64,000 nucleotides of DNA from NCBI RefSeq assembly GCF_900104805.1, contig NZ_LT629751.1, positions 1,965,001 through 2,029,000 on the forward strand, written 5' to 3'. Position numbers and translations under genes: made by a program. Position 1 is the stretch's first letter. Each line of letters starts with the position of its first letter. Origin of the DNA: Pseudomonas oryzae. GTDB taxonomy: Bacteria > Pseudomonadota > Gammaproteobacteria > Pseudomonadales > Pseudomonadaceae. Under the pieces are notes generated by a model. It worked only from the letters and a program-made list of their open reading frames with translations. It was not told the DNA's origin and did no database searches. Shown here in pieces: positions 43,152-54,422 of the stretch.

Positions 43152-45071
43152 TCAGGCCGACAGCTCCACCAGCAGCTTGTTGAGGCGCTGCACGTAGGCG
43201 GCCGGGTCCTTGAGGCTGTCGCCGGCGGCCAGTGCGGCCTGGTCGAAGAGGATGTGCGACAGATCGGCGAAACGGTCCTCGTCGGCCTCGGCATCCAGCT
43301 TCTCGATCAGCGGGTGCTGCGGGTTGATCTCGAAGATCGGCTTGGACTCCGGCACCTTCTGCCCGGTGGCCTCGAGGATCTGGCGCATCTGCAGGCCGAG
43401 ATCCTGCTCGCCGATGGCGAGGATCGCCGGCGAGTCGGTCAGGCGATGGGAGACACGCACCTCGGCGACCTGCTCGCCAAGGGTGGCCTTGAGACGCTCG
43501 ATCAGCCCTTCCTTGGTCTTGGCCACCTCCTCCTGGGCCTTCTTGTCCTCCTCCGAGTCCAGCTTGCCGAGGTCGAGGTCGCCTCGAGCGACATCGACGA
43601 ACTGCTTGCCGTCGAACTCCGGCAGGTAGCTCATCAGCCACTCGTCGATGCGGTCGGTGAGCAACAGCACCTCGATGCCCTTTTTGCGGAACACTTCGAG
43701 GTGCGGGCTGTTCTTGACCTGAGCGTAGCTTTCGCCGGTCAGGTAGTAGATCTTGTCCTGACCTTCCTTCATGCGGCCGAGGTAGTCGGCCAGCGCCACG
43801 CTCTGCTCGCCGGAAACGTCGCTGGTGGAGGCGAAGCGCAGGAGCGCTGCGATCTTCTCCTTGTTGGCGAAGTCCTCGGCCGGACCTTCCTTGAGCACCT
43901 GGCCGAAGGTCTTCCAGAAGGTCTTGTAGTCTTCCGGCTTGTCCTTGGCCAGCTTCTCCAGCATGTCGAGCACGCGCTTGGTCAACGCCGACTTCATCGA
44001 GTCGATCACCGGACCCGATTGCAGGATCTCGCGGGAAACGTTCAGCGACAGGTCGTTGGAGTCGACCACGCCCTTGATGAAGCGCAGGTAAAGCGGCAGG
44101 AACTGGTCGGCCTGATCCATGATGAACACGCGCTGCACGTAGAGCTTGAGGCCCTTGGGTGCTTCGCGGTGGTAGAGATCGAACGGCGCGCGTGCCGGCA
44201 CATAGAGCAGCGAGGTGTACTCCAGCTTGCCCTCGACCTTGTTGTGGCTCCAGGCCAACGGGTTCTCGAAGTCATGGGCAGTGTGCTTGTAGAACTCCTG
44301 GTACTCCTCGTCCTTCACCTCGCTGCGCGGGCGGGTCCACAGCGCGCTGGCGCGGTTGACGGTCTCCCACTCGATCTCAGCCGACTTGTCCTGCTCCTCA
44401 CCACTCTCCAGAGAGGACAGGGACTCCTTGGGCAGTTCGATGGGCAGGCCGATATGGTCGGAGTACTTCTTGACGATGTTGCGCAGGCGCCAGCCGTCGG
44501 CGAACTCCGCCTCGTCGGCCTTCAGGTGCAGGACGATGCGGGTGCCGCGCTCGGCCTTGTCGACGCTGGCGATGTCGAACTCGCCCTCGCCCCTGGAACT
44601 CCAGTGCACGCCCTCGCTGGCCGGGCTGCCGGCGCGGCGGGTGTAGACGTCGACCTGATCGGCGACGATGAACGCCGAGTAGAAGCCCACGCCGAACTGG
44701 CCGATCAGCTGGGAGTCCTTCTTCTGATCGCCGGAGAGATTCTTCAGGAAGTCGGCGGTGCCGGACTTGGCGATGGTACCGAGGTGGGCGATCACCTCGT
44801 CGCGGCTCATGCCGATGCCGTTGTCCTCGATGGTGACGGTGCGCGCCTCCTTGTCGAAGCCGACGCGGATCTTCAGCGCATCACCGCCCTCGAGCAGCTC
44901 GGGCTTGGCCAGCGCCTCGAAACGCAGCTTGTCGGCGGCGTCGGAGGCGTTGGAGATCAGCTCGCGAAGGAAGATCTCCTTGTTCGAATACAGGGAATGG
45001 ATCATCAGGTGAAGCAACTGCTTCACTTCGGTCTGAAAACCCAGGGTCTCTTTGCGAGTCTCCACGCTCAT
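43152..45071 (-). CDS. htpG: Molecular chaperone HtpG (Hsp90)
   Basis: A 639-residue bacterial Hsp90. The N-terminal ATPase motifs are [24 protein letters not shown] and [14 protein letters not shown]. The middle domain contains NVSREILQ with the catalytic arginine region, and the C-terminal domain supports dimerisation. The start [13 protein letters not shown] at 45071 has ggag nine bases upstream; an in-frame ATG at 45086 is less likely. A sigma-32-type promoter is seen about 50 bases upstream. Confidence 0.97.
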   Translation of the reverse strand: MSVETRKETLGFQTEVKQLLHLMIHSLYSNKEIFLRELISNASDAADKLRFEALAKPELLEGGDALKIRVGFDKEARTVTIEDNGIGMSRDEVIAHLGTIAKSGTADFLKNLSGDQKKDSQLIGQFGVGFYSAFIVADQVDVYTRRAGSPASEGVHWSSRGEGEFDIASVDKAERGTRIVLHLKADEAEFADGWRLRNIVKKYSDHIGLPIELPKESLSSLESGEEQDKSAEIEWETVNRASALWTRPRSEVKDEEYQEFYKHTAHDFENPLAWSHNKVEGKLEYTSLLYVPARAPFDLYHREAPKGLKLYVQRVFIMDQADQFLPLYLRFIKGVVDSNDLSLNVSREILQSGPVIDSMKSALTKRVLDMLEKLAKDKPEDYKTFWKTFGQVLKEGPAEDFANKEKIAALLRFASTSDVSGEQSVALADYLGRMKEGQDKIYYLTGESYAQVKNSPHLEVFRKKGIEVLLLTDRIDEWLMSYLPEFDGKQFVDVARGDLDLGKLDSEEDKKAQEEVAKTKEGLIERLKATLGEQVAEVRVSHRLTDSPAILAIGEQDLGLQMRQILEATGQKVPESKPIFEINPQHPLIEKLDAEADEDRFADLSHILFDQAALAAGDSLKDPAAYVQRLNKLLVELSA

Positions 45072-45122
45072 GAATGCGAACTCCACGGATGACGACAGGG
45101 CCGCTAGGCGGCGAATGCCATG

Positions 45123-45151
45123 GATATGGAGACTTCGCTCGGGATTTCAAG
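45123..45151 (-). promoter_or_regulatory. Sigma-32 (heat-shock) promoter of htpG
   Basis: Read on the minus strand, CTTGAAA (45151-45145), a 13-bp spacer and CTCCATATC (45131-45123) match the RpoH consensus CTTGAAA-N(13)-CCCCATnTA closely. The expected transcript starts near 45116, giving a leader of about 45 bases. Confidence 0.78.
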
Positions 45152-45159
45152 GGCTTGTC

Positions 45160-46404
45160 TCAGGGCTCGAGGAGCTCAATCGCCACCACTTCGCTCGGAC
45201 GCAGGATGAAGTTCGCCTCGCCCTGGCCACCGAGGGCGTGCTGGATGACCAGCCGGCCATCGGCGTTGAGACCGGCGAAACGCCCTTCGGCACTGCGCCC
45301 GCGCTCGGTGTGCACCCTGATCATCGCGCCGAGGAATCGGCTGGGCGAACTCAACAGACGCTCGAGGGTGAAACCGATGCGGCGGTCCACCGGGCGTTCC
45401 TCGCCGCGCACGATGGTGGTCGGCACTGGTGCCGTACGCTGCAGCTCTTCAGCACTGGGCGGCGGCAACTCCGGTGCGGCGTCGCCCTGGACGCGCCAGC
45501 CCTGGAGCTCGCTGCGGATCAGGCTGATCGATACCCGCTGGGTGGCGCCGGCGATGCGCGCACCGATCTCGAACGCCAGTTGCTGTGCATCCAGATCGAG
45601 CAGGGGCATGGGCTCCAGTTCGACCGCCCGGGTGCGAAACTTGCGCTGCAGGTAATCCCTGACCACCCAGGCCAGGGTCTCCTGGGAGTTGTAGCGGGTA
45701 TCGACACGCTCGCCACGATAGCGCAGCCGGTTGGTGAACAGCTCCACCGTACCGCTCAGCGAAGTACGGTAGCCGGCCGGCAGGACCAGGTGAAAATCGC
45801 CGCGCAGCAGGTTGGGCGCTTCGGCGCGCAGCGCCAGATGCAGGGTGTAACCGCCATTGATCATCCGGCTCTCGGGGAAGTGCTGATCGGGCAACTGCCA
45901 TTTGAGTTCGATCTGCGGCAGCTCGGCGAAGTCCTCCGGCAGCACGTCGACGTTGAGATCGCCACCGCGGTAACCGGGCAGACGGATGCTCAGCTCGCGA
46001 TGGGTGAAGCTGTCACCCTCGCGCAGCACCAGGGTGCCATCGACCAGTTCGCCCAGCCTCGGCGCGAAGGGGTCGCCATTGAACTCACCGAGCAACCGGA
46101 TCTCCAGGCCGCTGTCGTCCTTGGGCTCGGGCTCCAGCCAGCTGAGGCTGACGATGGCGGCGAGGCGCTCGGGGTTGTGGCTGGCCAGCATGGTCACCCC
46201 CACCACCAGCGGAATGAACCCCATGCCGGCCAGCAGCACAGGGCTGGCCGCCCGCCGCCAGTGGGCGACGATGAAGCCGAGGGTCAGCGGCGGCAGGAGG
46301 CTGCCACAGCCCCACAGCAGGCTGGTGGAGAAGGCACGGGCGACCAGCCAGACCAGGCCGGAAAGAATCAGCAGCAGGCCACCGACGATCAGCAGGGCAT
46401 CCAT
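45160..46404 (-). CDS. Conserved hypothetical membrane protein
   Basis: A 414-residue protein with three N-terminal hydrophobic segments (about 3-22, 30-47 and 55-73), then a beta-rich soluble part of about 330 residues that is probably periplasmic (LREGDSFTHRELSIRLPGYRG, LVLPAGYRTSLSGTVELFTN). The C-terminal 80 residues (VDRRIGFTLERLLSSPSRFLGAMIRV) look like a small separate domain. I do not recognise a family. A similar gene sits beside htpG in P. aeruginosa as remembered. It ends nine bases before the -35 of the htpG promoter. Confidence 0.75.
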   Translation of the reverse strand: MDALLIVGGLLLILSGLVWLVARAFSTSLLWGCGSLLPPLTLGFIVAHWRRAASPVLLAGMGFIPLVVGVTMLASHNPERLAAIVSLSWLEPEPKDDSGLEIRLLGEFNGDPFAPRLGELVDGTLVLREGDSFTHRELSIRLPGYRGGDLNVDVLPEDFAELPQIELKWQLPDQHFPESRMINGGYTLHLALRAEAPNLLRGDFHLVLPAGYRTSLSGTVELFTNRLRYRGERVDTRYNSQETLAWVVRDYLQRKFRTRAVELEPMPLLDLDAQQLAFEIGARIAGATQRVSISLIRSELQGWRVQGDAAPELPPPSAEELQRTAPVPTTIVRGEERPVDRRIGFTLERLLSSPSRFLGAMIRVHTERGRSAEGRFAGLNADGRLVIQHALGGQGEANFILRPSEVVAIELLEP

Positions 46405-46790
46405 TCGACAGGGTTCCGCAGGTTGGTGAAAAGGCCGGCCTCGGACGGCGGCCGGGAAAAGGCCAAGTCAGACGGACGCAGCGATCCGGCAACGGCAGAC
46501 TCAGGCCCGTAATCCCGGTGGACAAGGATCGGCTCGAGGCGGGCAATCATACCCGCAGCCCCCGGCCGGCCAAAGTTGCAACCCGCACAAATCTCCGCAG
46601 CGTGGAACCTTTGCGCAGTGCAACACTCCAATTTGCAGACTGGATCATTCAGGGAGCGGGACAGGCAGCGTGCGAAGCATGGGCCGGCCAGCTCCCACAG
46701 GCACAATTCCGGCGACACGCGGCCAGGTGGCCCGGGCTGACCGGCATTGCCCCAACATCCGTGAATTGGACACTCCCAAGGAGCACCGAA
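46405..46790. other. 386-bp divergent spacer
   Basis: The space between the divergent membrane-protein and lipoprotein genes was read on both strands. It has AT-richer patches (aaagttgcaacccgcacaaatc, caatttgcag) where promoters are likely, but no -35/-10 pair, terminator, RNA gene or further reading frame could be supported. Confidence 0.4.
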
Positions 46791-47090
46791 ATGCAAAAAC
46801 CTCTGACCTATGCCCTTCTGCTGGCTGCCACTCTTGGCCTCGCCGCCTGTGGCGACAAGCCTGAAGAGAAGGCAGCTCCGGCGAGCGGCGCCGCGGCTCC
46901 CGCCACCCAGCCGATCACCGATGCGGCCAAGCAGGCCGGCCAGGCCGTCGAGCAGAAGGCTGCCGAAACCATGCAGCAGGCCGGCGAAGCCATGAAGGAC
47001 GCCGGCACCGCCGTCGAGGAGAAGGCAGCCGAGATGCAGCAGTCTGGCGAGGAAGCCGGCAAGAGCAGCGAAGAACCGAAGCAGCAGTAA
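46791..47090 (+). CDS. Small alanine/lysine-rich lipoprotein
   Basis: A 99-residue lipoprotein with LAAC (Cys20 lipidated). The mature part is hydrophilic and low in complexity, with repeated KQAGQAVEQKAAE / MQQAGEAMKDAG / TAVEEKAAEMQQ units that should form an amphipathic helix or coiled coil. aaggag precedes the ATG. It resembles small envelope-stress or YtxH-like helical lipoproteins, but no function can be assigned. Confidence 0.82.
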   Translation: MQKPLTYALLLAATLGLAACGDKPEEKAAPASGAAAPATQPITDAAKQAGQAVEQKAAETMQQAGEAMKDAGTAVEEKAAEMQQSGEEAGKSSEEPKQQ

Positions 47091-47102
47091 GCCTGCGCCA
47101 AC

Positions 47103-47155
47103 GAGAGCCCGCCCCGCCCTGCCCGGAAGCTTCCGACAGATGCAGGGCGGGCTCT
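47103..47155. terminator. Bidirectional terminator between the lipoprotein and DUF599 genes
   Basis: AGAGCCCGCCC (from 47104) pairs with GGGCGGGCTCT (ending near 47154), enclosing a GGAAGCTTCC-type inner loop. It lies between convergent genes. The T-run is short on both strands. Confidence 0.7.
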
Positions 47156-47169
47156 TGCGTTTCCGCCCC

Positions 47170-47904
47170 TTACTCCGCCTTGTCCCTGGCGGGCTCGGCC
47201 AGTGGTGTCGGGCTGTAGACCATCACCTTGAGCACGTCCGAGTGGAACTCGCGACGATACAGCACCAGCACCACGCCGGCGGTGGCCAGCATGTACAGCC
47301 AGGGGTTGATGAACCAGGCCAGGGTCGCAAGGCCGAAATAGTACGAGCGCAGACCGAGGTTGAACTGGTTAGCGGCCATCGAGATCACCCGCGCCGTGCG
47401 CTCGGCATAAGCGCGGCGCTCCTGCTCGGTGACGTGCCGCTCGGCAATCATCGGGGCAGCACCGACCAGCACCGCGGAAAAGTTGTACTGGCGCATGCAC
47501 CAGCTGAAGGTGAAGAAGGAGTAGATGAACACCAGCGCCACGCAGATCAGCTTGATCTCGGAGATCTCCCGGCTGGCCGGCTGGACGAAAGGCAGCTCGG
47601 CCAGCACCGACACCGCCCGCTCCGTGGAGCCCAGCACGGTGAGAATGCCGGCGAGGATGATCAGCGTACTGGAGGCGAAGAACGACGCGTTGCGCTCCAG
47701 GTTGCCGATCACGTTGGCGTCGGCGATGCGGTTCTCGCGCATCAGCAGGCGACGCATCCAGTCCTCGCGATACAGGTGCAGGACACTCGCCAGACAGGGC
47801 GTCTCCTCTCCCTTGCGCAGGGCATAGCCGGTATAACCCAGCCAGCAGAACACGAACCAGCCCAGGGCGAGGACATGCGGCAGGTATTGTTCGTCGAACG
47901 ACAT
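47170..47904 (-). CDS. DUF599-family membrane protein
   Basis: A 244-residue integral membrane protein with an N-terminal segment (LALGWFVFCWLGYTGYA), a cytoplasmic loop with WMRRLLMRENRIADANVIGNL (DUF599 signature, given in part), and three more segments (SSTLIILAGILTVLG, LICVALVFIYSFFTFSW, WFINPWLYMLATAGVVLVLY). The function is unknown. caaggag precedes the ATG at 47904. It is next to brnQ as in other Pseudomonas. Confidence 0.88.
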   Translation of the reverse strand: MSFDEQYLPHVLALGWFVFCWLGYTGYALRKGEETPCLASVLHLYREDWMRRLLMRENRIADANVIGNLERNASFFASSTLIILAGILTVLGSTERAVSVLAELPFVQPASREISEIKLICVALVFIYSFFTFSWCMRQYNFSAVLVGAAPMIAERHVTEQERRAYAERTARVISMAANQFNLGLRSYYFGLATLAWFINPWLYMLATAGVVLVLYRREFHSDVLKVMVYSPTPLAEPARDKAE

Positions 47905-47957
47905 GGCAACTCCTTGTAATAACCGGTCAGGCATGGGCGCCGGATGATCCCCTGCGC

Positions 47958-49256
47958 TCAGCGGCCGCCACGCAGGCGGTCATGGCCCGCCGCCAGCAGC
48001 AGGGTCACCAGCACCGGCAACAGCCAACCCAGACTATGCTCGGCCAGCGGCAACGCCGCGAGGGCGGCCGGCACCAGGCTGTCGAAGCCCGCCGTCGACA
48101 GCCCGCCGAACACGCCGAACACCAGGGTTACCGCCATCACCGGCACGAACACCCGCGACGGCCGGCGCCACAGACCATCGGCCAGGCTCAGCGCGACCAG
48201 CACGATGGCCAGCGGATACAGACCGACCAGGACCGGCACGGATATGCCGATCAGCTGAGTGAGCCCCAGGTTGGCCACCAGCAGGCTGAACAGGCTGAAC
48301 AAGATCACCACCGTGCGGTACGAGACCGGGAACTGACTGCTAAAGAACTCGCCGCACGCGGTGATCAACCCCACCGCCGTGGTCAGGCAGGCCAGACCGA
48401 TCACCACCGCCAGCAGCAGGCTGCCGGGGGCGCCGAAGGTATGCTGGACATACGCAGTGAGGATCTGCACGCCGTTCTGCGCGTCGCCGGCGATGCCCTG
48501 GCTGGTGGCGCCGAGGCGGAACAGCGCGAGATAGACCAGCGCCAGACCGGTTCCGGCGATCAGCACGGCAATGATCGAATAGCGGGTGACCCGATGCGCC
48601 ATGTCGACGCCATGATCGCGGATGGCGGTGGCGATGACGATGCCGAACACCAGGGCGCCCAGGGTGTCCATGGTCAGATAGCCCTGCAGGAAGCCTTGCA
48701 TCAGTGGCGCTTCGCGATAGTCCGGCGCGGTGACGCCGATGGCGCCCGCCGGAGCAAAGACCGCCGCCCCACCCAGCACCAGCAGGCCGGTGATCAGCAC
48801 GGGGGTGATCAGCTTGCCGACGCGCTCGAGCAGACGTCCCGGATTGAGGGCCAGAAACAGCACCGCGGCAAAATAGACCAGGGTGTACAGCGCCAGCGGC
48901 GCTGCACCGTTACCGGTGAAGGGCGCGACGCCCATCTCGAACGAAACCACCGCAGTGCGCGGGGTGGCGAACAGTGGACCGATGGCCAGGTAGACCATCA
49001 CCGCGAACAGCAGGCCAGCCGTCTTGCCCAGCGGCGCGGTCAGCTGGGCCATGCCCCCGCCCACCCGCGCCAGGGCCACCACGGTGAGCAGCGGCAGACC
49101 GACGCCGGTCAACAGGAAGCCCAGGGCGGCGGTCCACACGGCTTCGCCAGCGGCCATGCCGGCACTCGGCGGGAAGATGATGTTCCCGGCACCGAGAAAC
49201 AAAGCGAAGGTCATGAAGCCGAGGCCCAGCACATCGGCGGTTTTCAATCGAGTCAT
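47958..49256 (-). CDS. brnQ: Branched-chain amino acid transporter BrnQ (BraB type)
   Basis: A 432-residue LIVCS-family carrier with about twelve hydrophobic segments. It starts with LGLGFMTFALFLGAGNIIFPP, the signature of BrnQ/BraB (given in part), and TPRTAVVSFEMGV follows. It imports leucine, isoleucine and valine with Na+ or H+. It lies downstream of sucD on the same strand, separated by a terminator, so it should have its own promoter. Confidence 0.93.
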   Translation of the reverse strand: MTRLKTADVLGLGFMTFALFLGAGNIIFPPSAGMAAGEAVWTAALGFLLTGVGLPLLTVVALARVGGGMAQLTAPLGKTAGLLFAVMVYLAIGPLFATPRTAVVSFEMGVAPFTGNGAAPLALYTLVYFAAVLFLALNPGRLLERVGKLITPVLITGLLVLGGAAVFAPAGAIGVTAPDYREAPLMQGFLQGYLTMDTLGALVFGIVIATAIRDHGVDMAHRVTRYSIIAVLIAGTGLALVYLALFRLGATSQGIAGDAQNGVQILTAYVQHTFGAPGSLLLAVVIGLACLTTAVGLITACGEFFSSQFPVSYRTVVILFSLFSLLVANLGLTQLIGISVPVLVGLYPLAIVLVALSLADGLWRRPSRVFVPVMAVTLVFGVFGGLSTAGFDSLVPAALAALPLAEHSLGWLLPVLVTLLLAAGHDRLRGGR

Positions 49257-49299
49257 GCATCAAACCAGAAATGAGTGTCGAAACCCGGCGAACGAACCC

Positions 49300-49334
49300 C
49301 AAAAAGAAAGAGCCACCATGCTTGGTGGCTCTTT
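49300..49334 (-). terminator. Intrinsic terminator of the sdh-suc cluster (after sucD)
   Basis: AAAGAGCCACCA (49307-49318) pairs with TGGTGGCTCTTT (49323-49334). On the minus strand the stem is followed by CTTTTTGGGG. Unlike the other hairpins of this cluster it has a T-run, which marks the end of the sucD transcript. Confidence 0.85.
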
Positions 49335-49357
49335 CCCTGATGGCCTGAACCCGGAGG

Positions 49358-51405
<2,048 letters not shown>

Positions 51406-51525
51406 GTTTCCATACCACTTTAGTTGTAAGTATTGGCGACCGAATCCTAACCGGGAAAACGTTGCAGTGACTAGAGCGTAACGCGCCGACTTCAGCGCGG
51501 CGCCGACATACCCGGAAACGACAAC

Positions 51526-51602
51526 GGCCCCTGCCAGCAGGAGTGGAATACTCCAGCCGACAGGGGCCGCTGCTGGTGCCGGATGACCCTGTGATCATCC
51601 GG
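51526..51602 (-). repeat. Two hairpins between lpdG and sucC
   Basis: GGCCCCTG (51526-51533) pairs with CAGGGGCC (51561-51568), with a GGAGT/ACTCC stem inside. A second hairpin pairs CCGGATGA (51579-51586) with TCATCCGG (51595-51602). Neither is followed by a clear T-run on the minus strand, so partial termination or mRNA-end protection is as likely as full termination. Confidence 0.65.
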
Positions 51603-51613
51603 TCCCCGGCACG

Positions 51614-53119
<1,506 letters not shown>

Positions 53120-54340
53120 TCAGACGTCCAGCAGCAGGCGAGCCGGATCTTCCAGCAGGTCCTTGATGGTCACCAGGAAGCTCACCGCTTCCTTGCCGTC
53201 GATCAGACGGTGGTCATAGGACAGCGCCAGGTACATCATCGGCAGGATGACGACCTGACCGTTGACCGCCATCGGGCGCTCCTGGATCTTGTGCATGCCG
53301 AGGATGGCGGTCTGCGGCGGGTTGACGATCGGGCTGGACAGCAGCGAGCCGAACACGCCGCCGTTGGAGATGGTGAAGGTACCGCCGGTCATCTCTTCGA
53401 TGGTCAGCTTGCCTTCCTTCGCCTTGCGGCCGTAGCCGGCGATGGTGCCTTCGATCTCGGCCAGGCTCATCAGCTCGGCGTTGCGCAGCACCGGAACCAC
53501 CAGACCGCGGTCGCTGGAGACGGCCACCCCGATGTCCGAGTAGCCGTGGTAGACGATGTCGTTGCCGTCGATCGAGGCGTTGACGCCCGGGAAGCGCTTC
53601 AGCGCCTCGGTGGCGGCCTTGACGAAGAAGGACATGAAGCCCAGGCGCACGCCGTTGTGCTTCTTCTCGAACAGGTCCTTGTACTTGTTGCGCAGGTCCA
53701 TGACCGGCTTCATGTTGACTTCGTTGTAGGTAGTCAGCATGGCCATGGTGGACTGGGCTTCGACCAGACGCTCGGCGATCTTGGCGCGCAGGCGGGTCAT
53801 CGGCACGCGCTTCTCGACGCGGTCACCCACGGCGAAGATCGGCGCTTCGGCAGCCGGAGCGACCGGCTTGGCGGCTGGAGCCGGAGCGGCCTTCTTGGCC
53901 TCGACGGCAGCGACGGCGTCTTCCTTGGTCACGCGGCCACCCTTGCCGGTGCCCGGAATGGCGTTGCGGTCCAGGTCGTTCTCGGCAGCGATCTTGCGCG
54001 CGGCCGGCGACAGGATGGCCTCCTCGGCGGCAGCCGGAGCGGCAGCAGCCGGGGCAGCAGCGGCAGGCGCCGGAGCGGCGGCCGGGGCAGCGGCGGCAGC
54101 GCCGCCCTCGCCCAGCAGGCCGAGCAGCTCGCCGCTCAGCACGGTGTCACCCTCGTTCTTGACGATTTCGGCGAGAACGCCATCGGCTTCGGCCAGAACT
54201 TCCATGACCACTTTGTCGGTTTCGATGTCGACAATCAGCTCGTCACGCTTGACGGCATCGCCCGGCTTCTTGTGCCAGGTAGCGACGGTGCCGTCAGCGA
54301 CGGATTCCGGGAAAGTCGGGGCTTTGATCTCGATAGCCAT
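53120..54340 (-). CDS. sucB: Dihydrolipoamide succinyltransferase (E2 of 2-oxoglutarate dehydrogenase)
   Basis: A 406-residue E2. The lipoyl domain has Lys43 in [11 protein letters not shown]. An alanine/proline-rich linker, a peripheral-subunit-binding domain ([19 protein letters not shown], about 110-145) and a second linker follow. The catalytic domain carries the [12 protein letters not shown] His/Asp motif near the C-terminus. It transfers succinyl to CoA. It is 82 bases after sucA. Confidence 0.97.
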   Translation of the reverse strand: MAIEIKAPTFPESVADGTVATWHKKPGDAVKRDELIVDIETDKVVMEVLAEADGVLAEIVKNEGDTVLSGELLGLLGEGGAAAAAPAAAPAPAAAAPAAAAPAAAEEAILSPAARKIAAENDLDRNAIPGTGKGGRVTKEDAVAAVEAKKAAPAPAAKPVAPAAEAPIFAVGDRVEKRVPMTRLRAKIAERLVEAQSTMAMLTTYNEVNMKPVMDLRNKYKDLFEKKHNGVRLGFMSFFVKAATEALKRFPGVNASIDGNDIVYHGYSDIGVAVSSDRGLVVPVLRNAELMSLAEIEGTIAGYGRKAKEGKLTIEEMTGGTFTISNGGVFGSLLSSPIVNPPQTAILGMHKIQERPMAVNGQVVILPMMYLALSYDHRLIDGKEAVSFLVTIKDLLEDPARLLLDV

Positions 54341-54376
54341 TATCTGCGGTTTCCTATTGATTCGGGGTCTTCATTC

Positions 54377-54409
54377 GTGACGCTGCCGGACCACGTCCGG
54401 CAGCGTCAC
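54377..54409 (-). repeat. Perfect 15-bp hairpin between sucA and sucB
   Basis: GTGACGCTGCCGGAC (54377-54391) and GTCCGGCAGCGTCAC (54395-54409) are exactly complementary around a three-base loop. No T-run follows. It lies 14 bases after the sucA stop. Confidence 0.8.
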
Positions 54410-54422
54410 TTGCCTGAAGGCG

